NCBI GenBank assembly: GCA_030648645.1
Contig: JAUSHL010000017.1
Span: 1-36,161 of the forward strand
Direction of reading: 5' to 3'
Origin: Candidatus Daviesbacteria bacterium
GTDB taxonomy: Bacteria > Patescibacteriota > Microgenomatia > Daviesbacterales > UBA10151
Length of the DNA: 36,161 nucleotides
This document shows, piece after piece, positions 20,948 to 28,152 of the stretch. Position 1 is the stretch's first letter. Every line of letters starts with the position of its first letter. The position numbers and the translations under genes are program-made. Under the pieces are notes generated by a model. The model worked only from the letters and a program-made list of their open reading frames with translations, made no database searches and was not told the DNA's origin.

Positions 20948-22654
20948 ATGAATCAAGAATTTAGAATTAAGCTTTTAACACCTTTATTCTTTATTCTTTT
21001 CGCTTTATTCTTACCCAAATCAGTTTATGCCATCTCTGATCCATTATCTGTTCCTAATAATAAATTTGGTATTCATATTATTGGAGCAAATAGCGATGAG
21101 GCCTCCCCTGCTGCAACATTGGTTAATTCTTCCGGTGGTGATTGGGGCTATGTGACAGTTTTGGTAGAAAGTAAAAACAGAGATAAAGATCGTTGGCAGA
21201 AATTTTTTGATGATTTAAGACGCCGGCACTTAATTCCAATTGTAAGACTGGCAACAGATCCGGCAGCTGCCGGATGGAAAAAACCTTATGAAGGAGAAGA
21301 GATAGCTTGGGCTGATTTTTTAAATAATTTAATTTGGCCGACTAAAAATAGATATGTGGTAATTTACAATGAACCAAACCATGGGACTGAGTGGGCTGGT
21401 AAAGTTGATGCTAAATCTTATGCCCAAGTTTTAGATAAAACCATCACTGCTTTAAAAAAGAAAAATCCTGATTTCTTTGTATTAAATGCAGGGTTTGATG
21501 CCTCCACTCCCCAAAAACCACCAAATTATCAGGATGAAGTAAGTTTTCTAATGGAAATGGAAGAGGAAGTGCCCGGTATTTTTAATAAATTAGATGGTTG
21601 GGTTTCTCATTCTTATCCTAATCCTAATTTTTCAGGGTCACCGGATGCTTCCGGACGTGGGACTGTCAAAACTTTTGAATGGGAACTGCAGATTCTTAAA
21701 AAGTTAGGACTTACTAAAAATTTACCGGTTTTTATTACAGAAACAGGCTGGAAACATGCTGAAGGAGAAACTCCTGAAAAATGGTTACTTTCTTCAGATA
21801 CTTTAAGTTCTTACTTTCAACAAGCCTTTCAAAATGCCTGGAATAATACTTCGATTGTTGCTATAACTCCGTTTTTATTAAATTATCAGGAGGAGTTGTT
21901 TGAACATTTTTCTTTCCGCAAATCAAAGAGTAATGAATTTTATCCTCATTATCAAACAATTGTAAATTTACCAAAAATTGAAGGGCGGCCTGTGCAGGAG
22001 ATTAAAGCCGAACTCATTAAAGGAGGTATTTATCCTGCTATTGTTTCCGGGGAAAATTACACCGTTCCTTTTATTTTTAAAAATACCGGTCAGTCAATTT
22101 GGAATGAAGATGGATCTTTTGAACTTCGGGCGTTGGAGGGCGCAAAGGATTTAGGGATTAATTCTGTAAAGCTAGTCAATAAAGTTGAGCCGAGTCAGGA
22201 GGGTGATTTTAATCTTAATTTTAAGGCACCAATTTCCGGAACATATAAAGTTGTATTGCAATTATTTAACAATGGAAAACCTTTAGATCAAAAACCTTTA
22301 GAATATGAGGTGCAAGTTAAATCTCCGGTTATTTTACTTATTAATTCTAACTTGAAGTGGAAGGAAAATTCAGCAGGTAAATATTTATTGTCAATTATTT
22401 CTGATGTTTTAACTGCATCCTTAAATGTTAATCTGGATACTTATGGTAATTCAGGACCTGTTGAGGCAAGGTTTCTACTTCCGGATCATAATTTTGATTT
22501 TACTTTGCAGAAACGTTTTTATCAGCCTAAAACAATTAAGGCAGAGCTAAAGTCAGGTATTAATAATTTGGATTTTGGTACATTGGAACCGGATTTCTTC
22601 TCAGCCATTTTGCATCCACAAGAGTTTTGGAATCTCACTCCTTTTTCTCCTTAA
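20948..22654 (+). CDS. Secreted TIM-barrel glycoside hydrolase-like protein with C-terminal Ig-like domain
   Basis: A secreted protein with signal peptide IKLLTPLFFILFALFLPKSV-YA (cleavage near Ala28). The barrel resembles clan GH-A enzymes: RYVVIYNEPNHGTEW carries the acid/base Glu after strand 4 (NEP), and LPVFITETGWKH carries the putative nucleophile Glu after strand 7. About 190 C-terminal residues form beta-rich modules (SGENYTVPFIFKNTGQSIWN; SGTYKVVLQLFNNGKPL) like NPCBM/CARDB or next-to-BRCA1 types. The track's ATG (20903) overlaps the divergent gene's start region; the ATG at 20948 directly precedes the signal peptide. Substrate is unknown, and an adhesin-like role is possible. Confidence 0.82.
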   Translation: MNQEFRIKLLTPLFFILFALFLPKSVYAISDPLSVPNNKFGIHIIGANSDEASPAATLVNSSGGDWGYVTVLVESKNRDKDRWQKFFDDLRRRHLIPIVRLATDPAAAGWKKPYEGEEIAWADFLNNLIWPTKNRYVVIYNEPNHGTEWAGKVDAKSYAQVLDKTITALKKKNPDFFVLNAGFDASTPQKPPNYQDEVSFLMEMEEEVPGIFNKLDGWVSHSYPNPNFSGSPDASGRGTVKTFEWELQILKKLGLTKNLPVFITETGWKHAEGETPEKWLLSSDTLSSYFQQAFQNAWNNTSIVAITPFLLNYQEELFEHFSFRKSKSNEFYPHYQTIVNLPKIEGRPVQEIKAELIKGGIYPAIVSGENYTVPFIFKNTGQSIWNEDGSFELRALEGAKDLGINSVKLVNKVEPSQEGDFNLNFKAPISGTYKVVLQLFNNGKPLDQKPLEYEVQVKSPVILLINSNLKWKENSAGKYLLSIISDVLTASLNVNLDTYGNSGPVEARFLLPDHNFDFTLQKRFYQPKTIKAELKSGINNLDFGTLEPDFFSAILHPQEFWNLTPFSP

Positions 22655-22663
22655 ACTGGGGGG

Positions 22664-22692
22664 TTGACATGCTCTTGTTTGCATGGTAATAT
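22664..22692 (+). promoter_or_regulatory. Strong sigma70-type promoter of a candidate small RNA
   Basis: TTGACA and TAATAT are 17 bp apart, with a TG extension just before the -10. No good ORF follows, but a terminator does, about 95-120 bp downstream. Confidence 0.8.
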
Positions 22693-22698
22693 ACATTC

Positions 22699-22815
22699 AC
22701 TTAGTAATCGTAAGGTTATTGAGTTGCTTGTTGGTCGAAAGATTAATAAGTATTTTACTTACAGGTCGCAAGATCTATAAGTACTCGAAAAAGCTCCCGC
22801 AAGGGAGTTTTTTCG
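22699..22815 (+). ncRNA. Candidate small RNA (~115 nt) of unknown family
   Basis: It is bounded by a consensus promoter ending at 22692 and an intrinsic terminator at 22786-22815. The interior holds TAAGTA-TTT-TACTTA and GGTCGAAAG/GGTCGCAAG motifs that could form hairpins. The overlapping 66-aa ORF has a poor protein-like sequence. I see no 4.5S, tmRNA or RNase P signature; a 6S-like RNA cannot be excluded. Confidence 0.55.
22786..22815. terminator. Intrinsic terminator
   Basis: CGAAAAAGCTCCC-GCAA-GGGAGTTTTTTCG: a GC-rich stem with a GCAA tetraloop flanked by A and T tracts, able to work on both strands. Confidence 0.9.
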
Positions 22816-22883
22816 TGGGAAGAATAAATAGTATGGGTGCTATTTTGTGGTGGCAGATGTTGCGGGAATATTCAAATATTTGA

Positions 22884-22912
22884 TTGACATAGTATCCACA
22901 AATTGATAAACT
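22884..22912 (+). promoter_or_regulatory. Leaderless promoter of the HNH gene
   Basis: TTGACA and TAAACT are 17 bp apart; the -10 ends 6 nt before the GTG at 22919, so transcription would start at or next to the start codon. Confidence 0.75.
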
Positions 22913-22918
22913 GAACGT

Positions 22919-23389
22919 GTGGATGAGTGTAAAAGGTGTAAGAAAAAATATAAATCGTCTAGTAGACATGTAAATTGTCCAAAGTGTAGAAATTTACTAA
23001 ACAAGAGACCATGTAGTATTTGCGGAGAATTAAGACAAAGAAAATCAAAAATTTGTCAAAAGTGTTATTCTCAAAGCAGGCAATATCCCTACTCTCAAAA
23101 AAAACATGTGAGTAAAGGTGGTTATTTATATGTTTATTATAAAGCCCATCCATATGCTGATAAAACCGGAAGAGTGTTTGAACACCGTCTTGTATTTGAA
23201 CAGAAATTAGGCAGATACTTATTACCTACTGAAAGTGTTCATCATAAAAACGGTATAAAAAATGATAATAGAATTGAAAACTTAGAACTTTGGGCAAAAG
23301 TACAACCCACTGGTGCAAGAGTTGAAGATCTTGTACAATGGGCAAAGGAAGTCTTGAAGTTATATGGTGATGTTAGCTCAATTGGTTAG
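22919..23389 (+). CDS. HNH endonuclease with N-terminal zinc knuckles, overlapping tRNA-His
   Basis: A 156-residue phage/homing-type HNH nuclease. The N-terminal 55 residues carry several CxxC pairs (CKRCKKKY, CPKCRNLL, CSICGELR, CQKCYS), a double zinc-ribbon-like region. The nuclease half is typical: GGYLYVYYKAHPYADKTGRV, HRLVFEQKLGRYL, then ESVHHKNGIKNDNRIENLEL (H-N-H). The start is a GTG with a leaderless promoter. The reading frame ends inside tRNA-His: its last eight codons (YGDVSSIG plus stop) overlap the first 24 nt of the tRNA. This arrangement suggests a mobile gene placed against a tRNA. Confidence 0.9.
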   Translation: MDECKRCKKKYKSSSRHVNCPKCRNLLNKRPCSICGELRQRKSKICQKCYSQSRQYPYSQKKHVSKGGYLYVYYKAHPYADKTGRVFEHRLVFEQKLGRYLLPTESVHHKNGIKNDNRIENLELWAKVQPTGARVEDLVQWAKEVLKLYGDVSSIG

Positions 23390-23440
23390 AGCGTCTGCCT
23401 GTGGCGCAGAAGGTTGCCGGTTCGAGTCCGGTACGTCACC
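23366..23440 (+). tRNA. tRNA-His (anticodon GTG)
   Basis: The acceptor is eight bp, GGTGATGT/ACGTCACC, consistent with the G-1:C73 pair specific to tRNA-His. D arm GCTCAATTGGTTAGAGC, anticodon stem TCTGC/GCAGA with loop CTGTGGC (GTG), T arm GCCGGTTCGAGTCCGGT. CCA is not encoded. Confidence 0.97.
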
Positions 23441-23450
23441 CAAATAGGTT

Positions 23451-23855
23451 TTAAGCTACAAGAACTAATTCTGGAGGAGGGTTGATTGCTAATTCTTCTT
23501 CAGCTGTATCCAGTCTTCTATCCAATTTCTTAATATTATCTCCATTTACCTGAGACATTTCTTTATTCTTGAACCAGAATACTCGCCTTGGCGAGATGAA
23601 TGGTTCACAGAAGAACTCTCCGCAGGATACTCCGTCAGTTTTACTGCGGAGTAGTTCATAAACGCCAATTTCCTGTTCAATAGTCATCAAAGATGCTGTG
23701 TTTGCATCTAGCCTATCATTAATTCTTTGTAGTCCAGTATCAGAATCATCAAGCCTAGCTATAATTCCCTGCAAACCTGTTTCTGATTTATCAAGCCTAT
23801 CAATAATGGGTTTGAGATTTTCTACAAGAATTTTCTTGAATTTTGCTTCATCCAT
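23451..23855 (-). CDS. Coiled-coil protein with an in-frame repeat insertion
   Basis: A 134-residue, largely helical protein with heptad-like repeats (KPIIDRLDKSETGLQGIIARLDDSD...LQRINDRLDAN). The C-terminus is KKLDRRLDTAEEELAINPPPEL. Comparison with the broken paralogue at 31362-31725 shows about 95 extra bp in this copy (about 23564-23659), encoding ELLRSKTDGVSCGEFFCEPF and following residues between GVY and KEMSQVNGDN. The insert is made of hairpins (CTCGCCTTGGCGAG; CTCCG...CGGAG) and keeps the frame. The role is unknown; such proteins are common near repeats in CPR genomes and may be structural or phage-related. Confidence 0.75.
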   Translation of the reverse strand: MDEAKFKKILVENLKPIIDRLDKSETGLQGIIARLDDSDTGLQRINDRLDANTASLMTIEQEIGVYELLRSKTDGVSCGEFFCEPFISPRRVFWFKNKEMSQVNGDNIKKLDRRLDTAEEELAINPPPELVLVA

Positions 23856-23934
23856 AAATTTATATTAAAGAATATTTGTGAAATTTACAATATATATTTT
23901 TTAGATCAAATACAATTTGGGTAGAGAAAATAGG

Positions 23935-23966
23935 TTCTAACGTAGTTCGTTAGTGGACCCGCAATT
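23935..23966. repeat. Short hairpin repeat CTAACG...CGTTAG, copy 1
   Basis: TTCTAACGTAGTTCGTTAGTGGACCC. Further copies are at 25198-25226 and 28091-28120; all share TTCTAA.GT.GTT.GTTAGTGGA. Confidence 0.65.
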
Positions 23967-23968
23967 GT

Positions 23969-24517
23969 TTATTTAAAAGAAAGAAGTATTTTTATAAGTT
24001 CTTCTTTTGAAGGTGGTGTTGTACCGGAATAATTTAGTTCAATAAATGAATCATCATTAGTGGTACGCAAGGAGGCAATATATTGCAAGTCTCCAAAAAT
24101 ACTTCTAACTTGATTAACAGGTATTTTTATGTATATTATCTTGCCATTTTGTTCTATTGTTTGGAAATTTTCCATGTTTTGTTTTTCTGATATTTTTTCT
24201 TGATAACGTACTTTATCCATTTGTCTTAATGCAATTCCATTTTTACCATCAGAAGTTTCAAACAGATAATTAACTTGAGGGATCCCTATATTGCCCTGAA
24301 CTATTTTTACTGAGTCTTCTTTTAAAAATTTAAAGTCTGAGGGTATATATGAAGGAGTTAAAACTTTAAATGGTAAATCTTTTACATTTACCTGTGATAA
24401 AAAAGATCCATACTTATTTACTGAGAGTAATGAGAAAGTATCAAATGAGCCATCACGTAAATCCCACACACCAACAGTGATAATTCCAATAATAATTAAA
24501 GCAATTAAAATCTTCAT
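23969..24517 (-). CDS. Membrane-anchored hypothetical protein, DUF4367-like
   Basis: A 182-residue protein with one N-terminal membrane helix (ILIALIIIGIITVGVW) and an extracytoplasmic beta-rich domain. LPFKVLTPSYIPSDFKFLKE is the typical opening of the DUF4367 domain, and GKIIYIKIPVNQVRSIFGDL and SFIELNYSGTTPPSKEELI the typical end. The C-terminal motif (SKEELIKILLSF) matches the family's last helix. It would face the outside. A TATACT box ends 6 nt before the ATG, again a leaderless layout. The function of the domain is not established. Confidence 0.72.
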   Translation of the reverse strand: MKILIALIIIGIITVGVWDLRDGSFDTFSLLSVNKYGSFLSQVNVKDLPFKVLTPSYIPSDFKFLKEDSVKIVQGNIGIPQVNYLFETSDGKNGIALRQMDKVRYQEKISEKQNMENFQTIEQNGKIIYIKIPVNQVRSIFGDLQYIASLRTTNDDSFIELNYSGTTPPSKEELIKILLSFK

Positions 24518-24683
24518 ATATTTAGTATAAACTTATTCAACTCAAGTTTACATCTTAAGTTAAATATTTGTTCTTTTAGAGCACTTTATGTAACTAATAT
24601 CTGTTTATATATTTCCAATTCCTGAGGTTTACAGAGAATAAAAAAGGTTCGATAATCGTGCATTAAGTCACCCCTAATGTATA

Positions 24684-24712
24684 TTGAGAAATAGATATAA
24701 GAGCAGTATAAT
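24684..24712 (+). promoter_or_regulatory. Promoter of hicBA
   Basis: TTGAGA and TATAAT are 17 bp apart, 9 nt before the hicB ATG. HicB-type antitoxins often autoregulate, so an operator may overlap this site, but no clear palindrome is seen. Confidence 0.7.
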
Positions 24713-24721
24713 ATTTGGTAT

Positions 24722-24970
24722 ATGAAGCAGAAAGTCTTGGAATATGATGTAATTTTTGAGGAGCAGCCTGATAAAGGTTATACCGTTACGGTGCCTTCTT
24801 TGCCTGGGTGTATAAGCGAAGGAGATTCCTTTGAACTGGCAAAAGAAAACATTACAGATGCTATTAAATTATTTGTAGAGGATTTGAATGCAGATGGTGA
24901 AGAAATTCCAATAAGAAATTCAAATATATTTGTAGGACAGGTATCAGTTTCAAACCCATTGATTTATTAA
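24722..24970 (+). CDS. hicB: HicB-family antitoxin
   Basis: An 82-residue HicB protein that should bind and block HicA. The degenerate RNase H-like fold is visible as YDVIFEEQPDKGYTVTVPSLPGCISEGDSFELAKENITDAIKLFVEDL; the GYTVTVPSLPGC segment is diagnostic. The sequence ends soon after the fold (IPIRNSNIFVGQVSVSNPLIY) without an obvious DNA-binding domain, so transcriptional autoregulation is uncertain. It lies 3 bp before hicA; the antitoxin-first order is common for HicB-HicA pairs of this class. Confidence 0.93.
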   Translation: MKQKVLEYDVIFEEQPDKGYTVTVPSLPGCISEGDSFELAKENITDAIKLFVEDLNADGEEIPIRNSNIFVGQVSVSNPLIY

Positions 24971-24973
24971 GTT

Positions 24974-25186
24974 ATGTCTTCCATAACTCCCCAAAATATA
25001 CTCAAATTTCTCAAAAGTAAAGGGTTTTACATTAGCAGACAGAGTGGAAGTCACATGATATTGCACCACAATTTAGATAATACAAAAAGAGTTACACTTC
25101 CAATTCATAATAAAGATTTAAAACCAGGAACATTGTTGTCAATCCTTAAACAAGCAGGGATTGATAAAAAAGAAGTTTTTAAATAA
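24974..25186 (+). CDS. hicA: HicA-family mRNA interferase toxin
   Basis: A 70-residue toxin with the double-stranded-RNA-binding-like fold. ILKFLKSKGFYISRQSGSHMILHH contains the catalytic His in the SGSH motif; TLPIHNKDLKPGTLLSILKQAGI is the typical second half. It would cleave mRNA and arrest translation unless HicB is bound. The length is normal and the gene intact, 3 bp after hicB and in the same transcript. As a plausible mobile stability module it lies in a repeat-rich area. Confidence 0.94.
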   Translation: MSSITPQNILKFLKSKGFYISRQSGSHMILHHNLDNTKRVTLPIHNKDLKPGTLLSILKQAGIDKKEVFK

Positions 25187-25197
25187 TTACAATGTAT

Positions 25198-25226
25198 GTT
25201 CTAACGTTGTTCGTTAGTGGATCCCA
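25198..25226. repeat. Short hairpin repeat CTAACG...CGTTAG, copy 2
   Basis: TTCTAACGTTGTTCGTTAGTGGATCC, 11 bp after hicA. The CTAACG/CGTTAG arms form a six-bp stem. Confidence 0.65.
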
Positions 25227-25334
25227 TTTTCTGCAAAGCGTAGTTTTGGAAGAGGGTACTGTACATTAGAACATCCTCACACGTTCTGTCCTTGTTACTT
25301 ATGAGTACAGACCTCACAGCCTGAATGAGCTTCT

Positions 25335-25520
25335 TTAAATAATCACTCGAGTTTTGATTTCTAATTCTTGGCTTCTTTTTAGAGCTTCTTCTTTGAACCT
25401 ATCTGCCATAATATTTGACCCTCGATAAAGTCCCAAAGCTACTCTTTTTAAATCCATAGCAAGGGACTCAACAATTAGTTTTTGATATTTGGTAAAGGGT
25501 TCAGTTTTTGTAATAATCAT
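25335..25520 (-). CDS. Small hypothetical protein (61 aa)
   Basis: A helical, basic protein: KYQKLIVESLAMDLKRVALG, then LYRGSNIMADRFKEEALKRS and QELEIKTRV. No membrane segment or cysteine. Composition looks genuinely coding. TAAAAT ends 6 nt before the ATG, consistent with the local leaderless promoters, and the promoter-bearing repeat copy 2 starts about 15 bp upstream on the other strand. I do not recognise a family. A small regulatory protein is possible but unsupported. Confidence 0.55.
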   Translation of the reverse strand: MIITKTEPFTKYQKLIVESLAMDLKRVALGLYRGSNIMADRFKEEALKRSQELEIKTRVII

Positions 25521-25535
25521 TAGGATATTTTAACA

Positions 25536-25632
25536 TAAACTAATTTAACTCGTCCGCCAATAGCGGACTTGTTAAATATTTTGAACCCAAAATTGTGGTT
25601 AAAAGTTTCAAATTGGAGTATTTTGGGTATAG
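25536..25632 (+). repeat. Promoter-bearing interspersed repeat, copy 2
   Basis: AACTAATTTAACTCG, the palindrome GTCCGCCAATAGCGGAC, then TTTGAACCCAAAATTGTGGTT and TTGGAGTATTTTGGGTATA. It is the inverted partner of 30139-30234, 4.6 kb away, and matches 1502-1590 directly. Confidence 0.8.
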
Positions 25633-25677
25633 GTCCCATCAGTCCTGTCGATCACCCTAAACTTAATGGCAAAAGTA

Positions 25678-26748
25678 TTATTTTGCAAGTAAACCATTAT
25701 TTGGTAATAAATTATAAACAGATTCAGTTAACTGAAAATTTTTCAGAGGTTCAGGTGCTCCGGGAATATTGCCTACATATGAAGAAGCAAGCCATTCATT
25801 AGCATCATTCCAATTATAGCCAATTATTTTTAATAAGCTAGCTGTTCCCAGAGTATTACATACGCCTTCTTGCGCAACGATGTCTTCGGTTGAGTCAGAA
25901 GAAGCTATTTGACCATTAATAATAGTAATTGCTTTAATTGATTGCTGACAAATTTCTGTTGTTATTCCGGCAGTAATAAAAATATCTTTCTCTCCCCTTG
26001 CTTTTAATTTGTCAATATTAATTATAGTTAAACAAGTTAGACTCTTCTCAATCGAAGATCCAGGTGTAATATATTGTCTTGTAATGCCATCACCAATTTT
26101 TGACCATTGAGGAGCATCTTTATCATTTACAATCAGCATAACTCTTTGTTTGGTTGCCCCTGCAAAGGGGAAAATACCAACAGGTATTTGTGGGTATTTT
26201 CCTGAATAAGAATATTTATATTGAAAATATACTTCCTCAGGATCATTTGGGTTTACAGTGTAGTCTTTACCAACTATTCGACTTTCTTTAAGAGCCTCAA
26301 CTATTTTTGGTGTGTTTTTCGAATTGAAAAGTTCATACATAGCAATTATTCCGGATGAATTAATTTTGAGACTAGAATCATAAACATGAAGCGATGTAGG
26401 GATTCCATCAGTTGTTGCAAATTGATAAACTTTTGCTGTTCTCAACGCTAAATCCTGCAGATTAAAATGATCTATCATTCCAGGTGAAATAAAATTATTA
26501 AGCTTTGAATCTTTAGAATCCTCAGTATTAGAAGAGGAATACATACATTCTCCAGTTGCTAATAAAATAGCAGCCCCACTAACATATATCGCGGCTTGTC
26601 TTAAGAAATGTCTTCTTGTTATGCGCTTAGCTTCATCTATTTGTTGCTCTTGATGGGTATTTAATTTAGCTAACTTAGAAAGTTTTTTAATTGTTTGCTG
26701 AGCTACTATTTCTCTTTTGTCGCCAAAAATAATTTCTTTTAGGTTCAT
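25678..26748 (-). CDS. Exported protein with twin-arginine-like signal, function unknown
   Basis: A protein of about 356 residues with a cytoplasmic N-terminal stretch (KLSKLAKLNTHQEQQIDEAK) followed by TRRHFLRQAAIYVSGAAILLATG, a near-consensus twin-arginine signal (RRxFL). GECMYSS after it offers a Cys that could be a lipidation site. The rest is a mixed alpha/beta domain with GIFPFAGATKQRVMLIVND, SSIEKSLTCLTIINIDKL and CNTLGTASLLKIIGYNWNDAN; I recognise no enzyme family. Start at M3 (26748): TATAAT ends 6 nt upstream with TTGATT 17 bp further. Whether a Tat translocase is encoded elsewhere decides the export route. Confidence 0.72.
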   Translation of the reverse strand: MNLKEIIFGDKREIVAQQTIKKLSKLAKLNTHQEQQIDEAKRITRRHFLRQAAIYVSGAAILLATGECMYSSSNTEDSKDSKLNNFISPGMIDHFNLQDLALRTAKVYQFATTDGIPTSLHVYDSSLKINSSGIIAMYELFNSKNTPKIVEALKESRIVGKDYTVNPNDPEEVYFQYKYSYSGKYPQIPVGIFPFAGATKQRVMLIVNDKDAPQWSKIGDGITRQYITPGSSIEKSLTCLTIINIDKLKARGEKDIFITAGITTEICQQSIKAITIINGQIASSDSTEDIVAQEGVCNTLGTASLLKIIGYNWNDANEWLASSYVGNIPGAPEPLKNFQLTESVYNLLPNNGLLAK

Positions 26749-26754
26749 TCGCAA

Positions 26755-26783
26755 ATTATACGATAATTACAATTAATAATCAA
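26755..26783 (-). promoter_or_regulatory. Leaderless promoter of the Tat-signal gene
   Basis: On the minus strand TTGATT and TATAAT are 17 bp apart; 6 nt separate the -10 from ATG 26748. Confidence 0.75.
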
Positions 26784-26971
26784 ACTATAAGCCAATTTAT
26801 AATTTTCATTCCAATATTTGTTGTAAATTTATTTTAGACCTGTCGACCCACCCCGAATCAAATAGGATACCTTACCCCAGTTTGTTCTGCTTTAATTTTG
26901 ATTTTACTTGAAAGTATAATACCAAAATTCTTAAGAAAAACTAAACACTAAAAGTAGAAGTATGAGTCATT

Positions 26972-27400
26972 TCAATGTTTTTTAATCTTTAATTCATGAG
27001 CAATAGTAGGTAAAGATTCTATTTTTTCTAATCTATATTTTTGATCTAAGTTCATCGCCAAATTTGAATCCAGTTTTCTTTCTATTCTTTCAATATCTGA
27101 TTTATCTGCTTTTTCTTCAAACATTGGAGCAATCCGGTCATTTATAAATTGGGCTATATCACTCATAACATGTTTTTCTGATTCTTCTATTTTTTGTTCT
27201 AACCTTGTTTCTACAGAAGTTAATTCTTCTTTTACGGAAGATAATCCAGTTTCTACAGAAGTTAATCTTTTACTCAATCCAGTTTCTACAGAAGTTAATT
27301 TAGTTTCCACAGAAGATAGTTTGTTGTCGAACCTTCCTTCTACAAAAGAGAGCTCTTCTTTAATAACGCCACGAATTTGTTTTAGATCATCTGTTGTCAT
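26972..27400 (-). CDS. Coiled-coil protein with SVET repeats
   Basis: A 142-residue, nearly all-helical protein from MTTDDLKQIRGVIKEELSFV. The middle has a tandem repeat around (L/S)(T/S)SVET(G/K/R)L (SSVETKLTSVETGLSKRLTS), which forms a regular coiled coil; the end (FEEKADKSDIERIERKLDSN) is another amphipathic helix. No membrane segment. Similar short proteins are frequent in CPR genomes. The track start at 27454 adds an unlikely leader; the ATG at 27400 gives the usual N-terminus. Probably an oligomeric structural protein; the DNA-level repeats (TTTCTACAGAAGTTAA) may vary in number between strains. Confidence 0.72.
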   Translation of the reverse strand: MTTDDLKQIRGVIKEELSFVEGRFDNKLSSVETKLTSVETGLSKRLTSVETGLSSVKEELTSVETRLEQKIEESEKHVMSDIAQFINDRIAPMFEEKADKSDIERIERKLDSNLAMNLDQKYRLEKIESLPTIAHELKIKKH

Positions 27401-27443
27401 AATTTTATGATATCTTTTTACGAGATGGAAAACAAGATTAACT

Positions 27444-27913
27444 TTATATATCAAAATCCTTCAAAGAATTTATTATTTTATCTGCTAATTTAAATCGGGA
27501 ATCACCATCAACTTTTTTACTAGGAACAGCAATACATTTCATTTTAGTTTTTTTACAACAGCATTGATAATAATCATTTGAGATGATGATGCAATTGCCA
27601 TAGGTATTTTTTGATCCCAAAAATACTTGAGAATTTCAAAGACTCCCGGAAGTGCCTCTCCTTTTCTATTGACCAACTCAATTACTTTATTTACAATTTC
27701 TTTTTCAATTTGTGTTTTGGAAGGCCCAGTCCAGGGATATTTTGTATACCAATACTCAACAACTTCATCAATTCTAAGCCCCATTGTATTAAGAGTTCCT
27801 TTAAGAGTCACAGGCACACCAATTTTATTAAATATTTCAATTTCTGCCTCTTCCCAAAAAGGCTCACTATTTATCAAAAGCCCATCCATATCAAAAATAA
27901 TTGCTTTAATCAT
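27444..27913 (-). pseudogene. HAD-superfamily sugar-phosphatase-like gene with an internal deletion
   Basis: The 5' part encodes MIKAIIFDMDGLLINSEPFW (HAD motif I, DxDG), the cap domain and IPMAIASSSQMIIINAVVKKL (motif II Ser), then stops at 27539. In another frame the next bases read MKCIAVPSKKVDGDSRFKLA and end KIINSLKDFDI, exactly the usual C-terminus of this beta-phosphoglucomutase/hexitol-phosphatase-like family. About 70 residues that should carry the motif III Lys and motif IV acidic pair are missing, and the join is out of frame. The loss of metal-binding residues makes the product inactive. Start M22 of the track ORF is used. Confidence 0.82.
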
Positions 27914-27940
27914 AATTTGATTATAGCATAGCCCTATAGT

Positions 27941-27969
27941 TTGATATTTTACTCTAATTAAGCTATAAT
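27941..27969 (+). promoter_or_regulatory. Near-consensus leaderless promoter
   Basis: TTGATA and TATAAT are 17 bp apart, ending 6 nt before the ATG at 27976. Confidence 0.75.
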
Positions 27970-27975
27970 ATCCCA

Positions 27976-28068
27976 ATGAATATTGAAAAGTTTTTATTAG
28001 GAACAGATGAAGAAATTCGTGCTCATGAAGATTGTCAGAGATTAAATATTAAATTGACTATCTGTTAG
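27976..28068 (+). CDS. Very short ORF (30 aa) behind a strong promoter
   Basis: MNIEKFLLGTDEEIRAHEDC, then QRLNIKLTIC and TAG. It begins 6 nt after a consensus -10 box, and its stop lies inside the TTAGACGCACTTG palindrome. It could be the truncated start of a larger gene cut by that repeat, a micropeptide, or an accidental frame. I cannot name a family. Confidence 0.4.
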   Translation: MNIEKFLLGTDEEIRAHEDCQRLNIKLTIC

Positions 28069-28091
28069 ACGCACTTGTCAAGTGCGTCTAA
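28065..28091. repeat. Perfect palindromic repeat TTAGACGCACTTG, copy 1
   Basis: TTAGACGCACTTG-T-CAAGTGCGTCTAA is a 13-bp perfect stem. Degenerate copies lie at 30317-30343 and 31060-31086 (TTAGACGCACATGTCAAGTG). There is no T tract, so terminator function is not obvious. Confidence 0.8.
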
Positions 28092-28120
28092 TTCTAATGT
28101 CGTTTGTTAGTGGACTCCAT
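28091..28120. repeat. Short hairpin repeat CTAA.G...GTTAG, copy 3
   Basis: ATTCTAATGTCGTTTGTTAGTGGACTCC, degenerate against copies at 23935 and 25198. Its TTTGTT could serve as a -35 to the TATAAT at 28125 (16 bp). Confidence 0.55.
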
Positions 28121-28152
28121 ATGGTATAATGCCAACATTGTGTGTATGGATT

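Noticed and set aside
22683-22883. 66-aa ORF after the glycoside hydrolase
   Set aside because: It crosses the intrinsic terminator and reads hairpin sequence; a non-coding RNA explains the region better.
27611-27931. Two plus-strand ORFs (106 and 97 aa)
   Set aside because: Antisense to the HAD pseudogene, whose motifs are clear.
28065-28091. Intrinsic terminator
   Set aside because: Perfect stem but no T tract on either side; two related copies show it is a repeat family.
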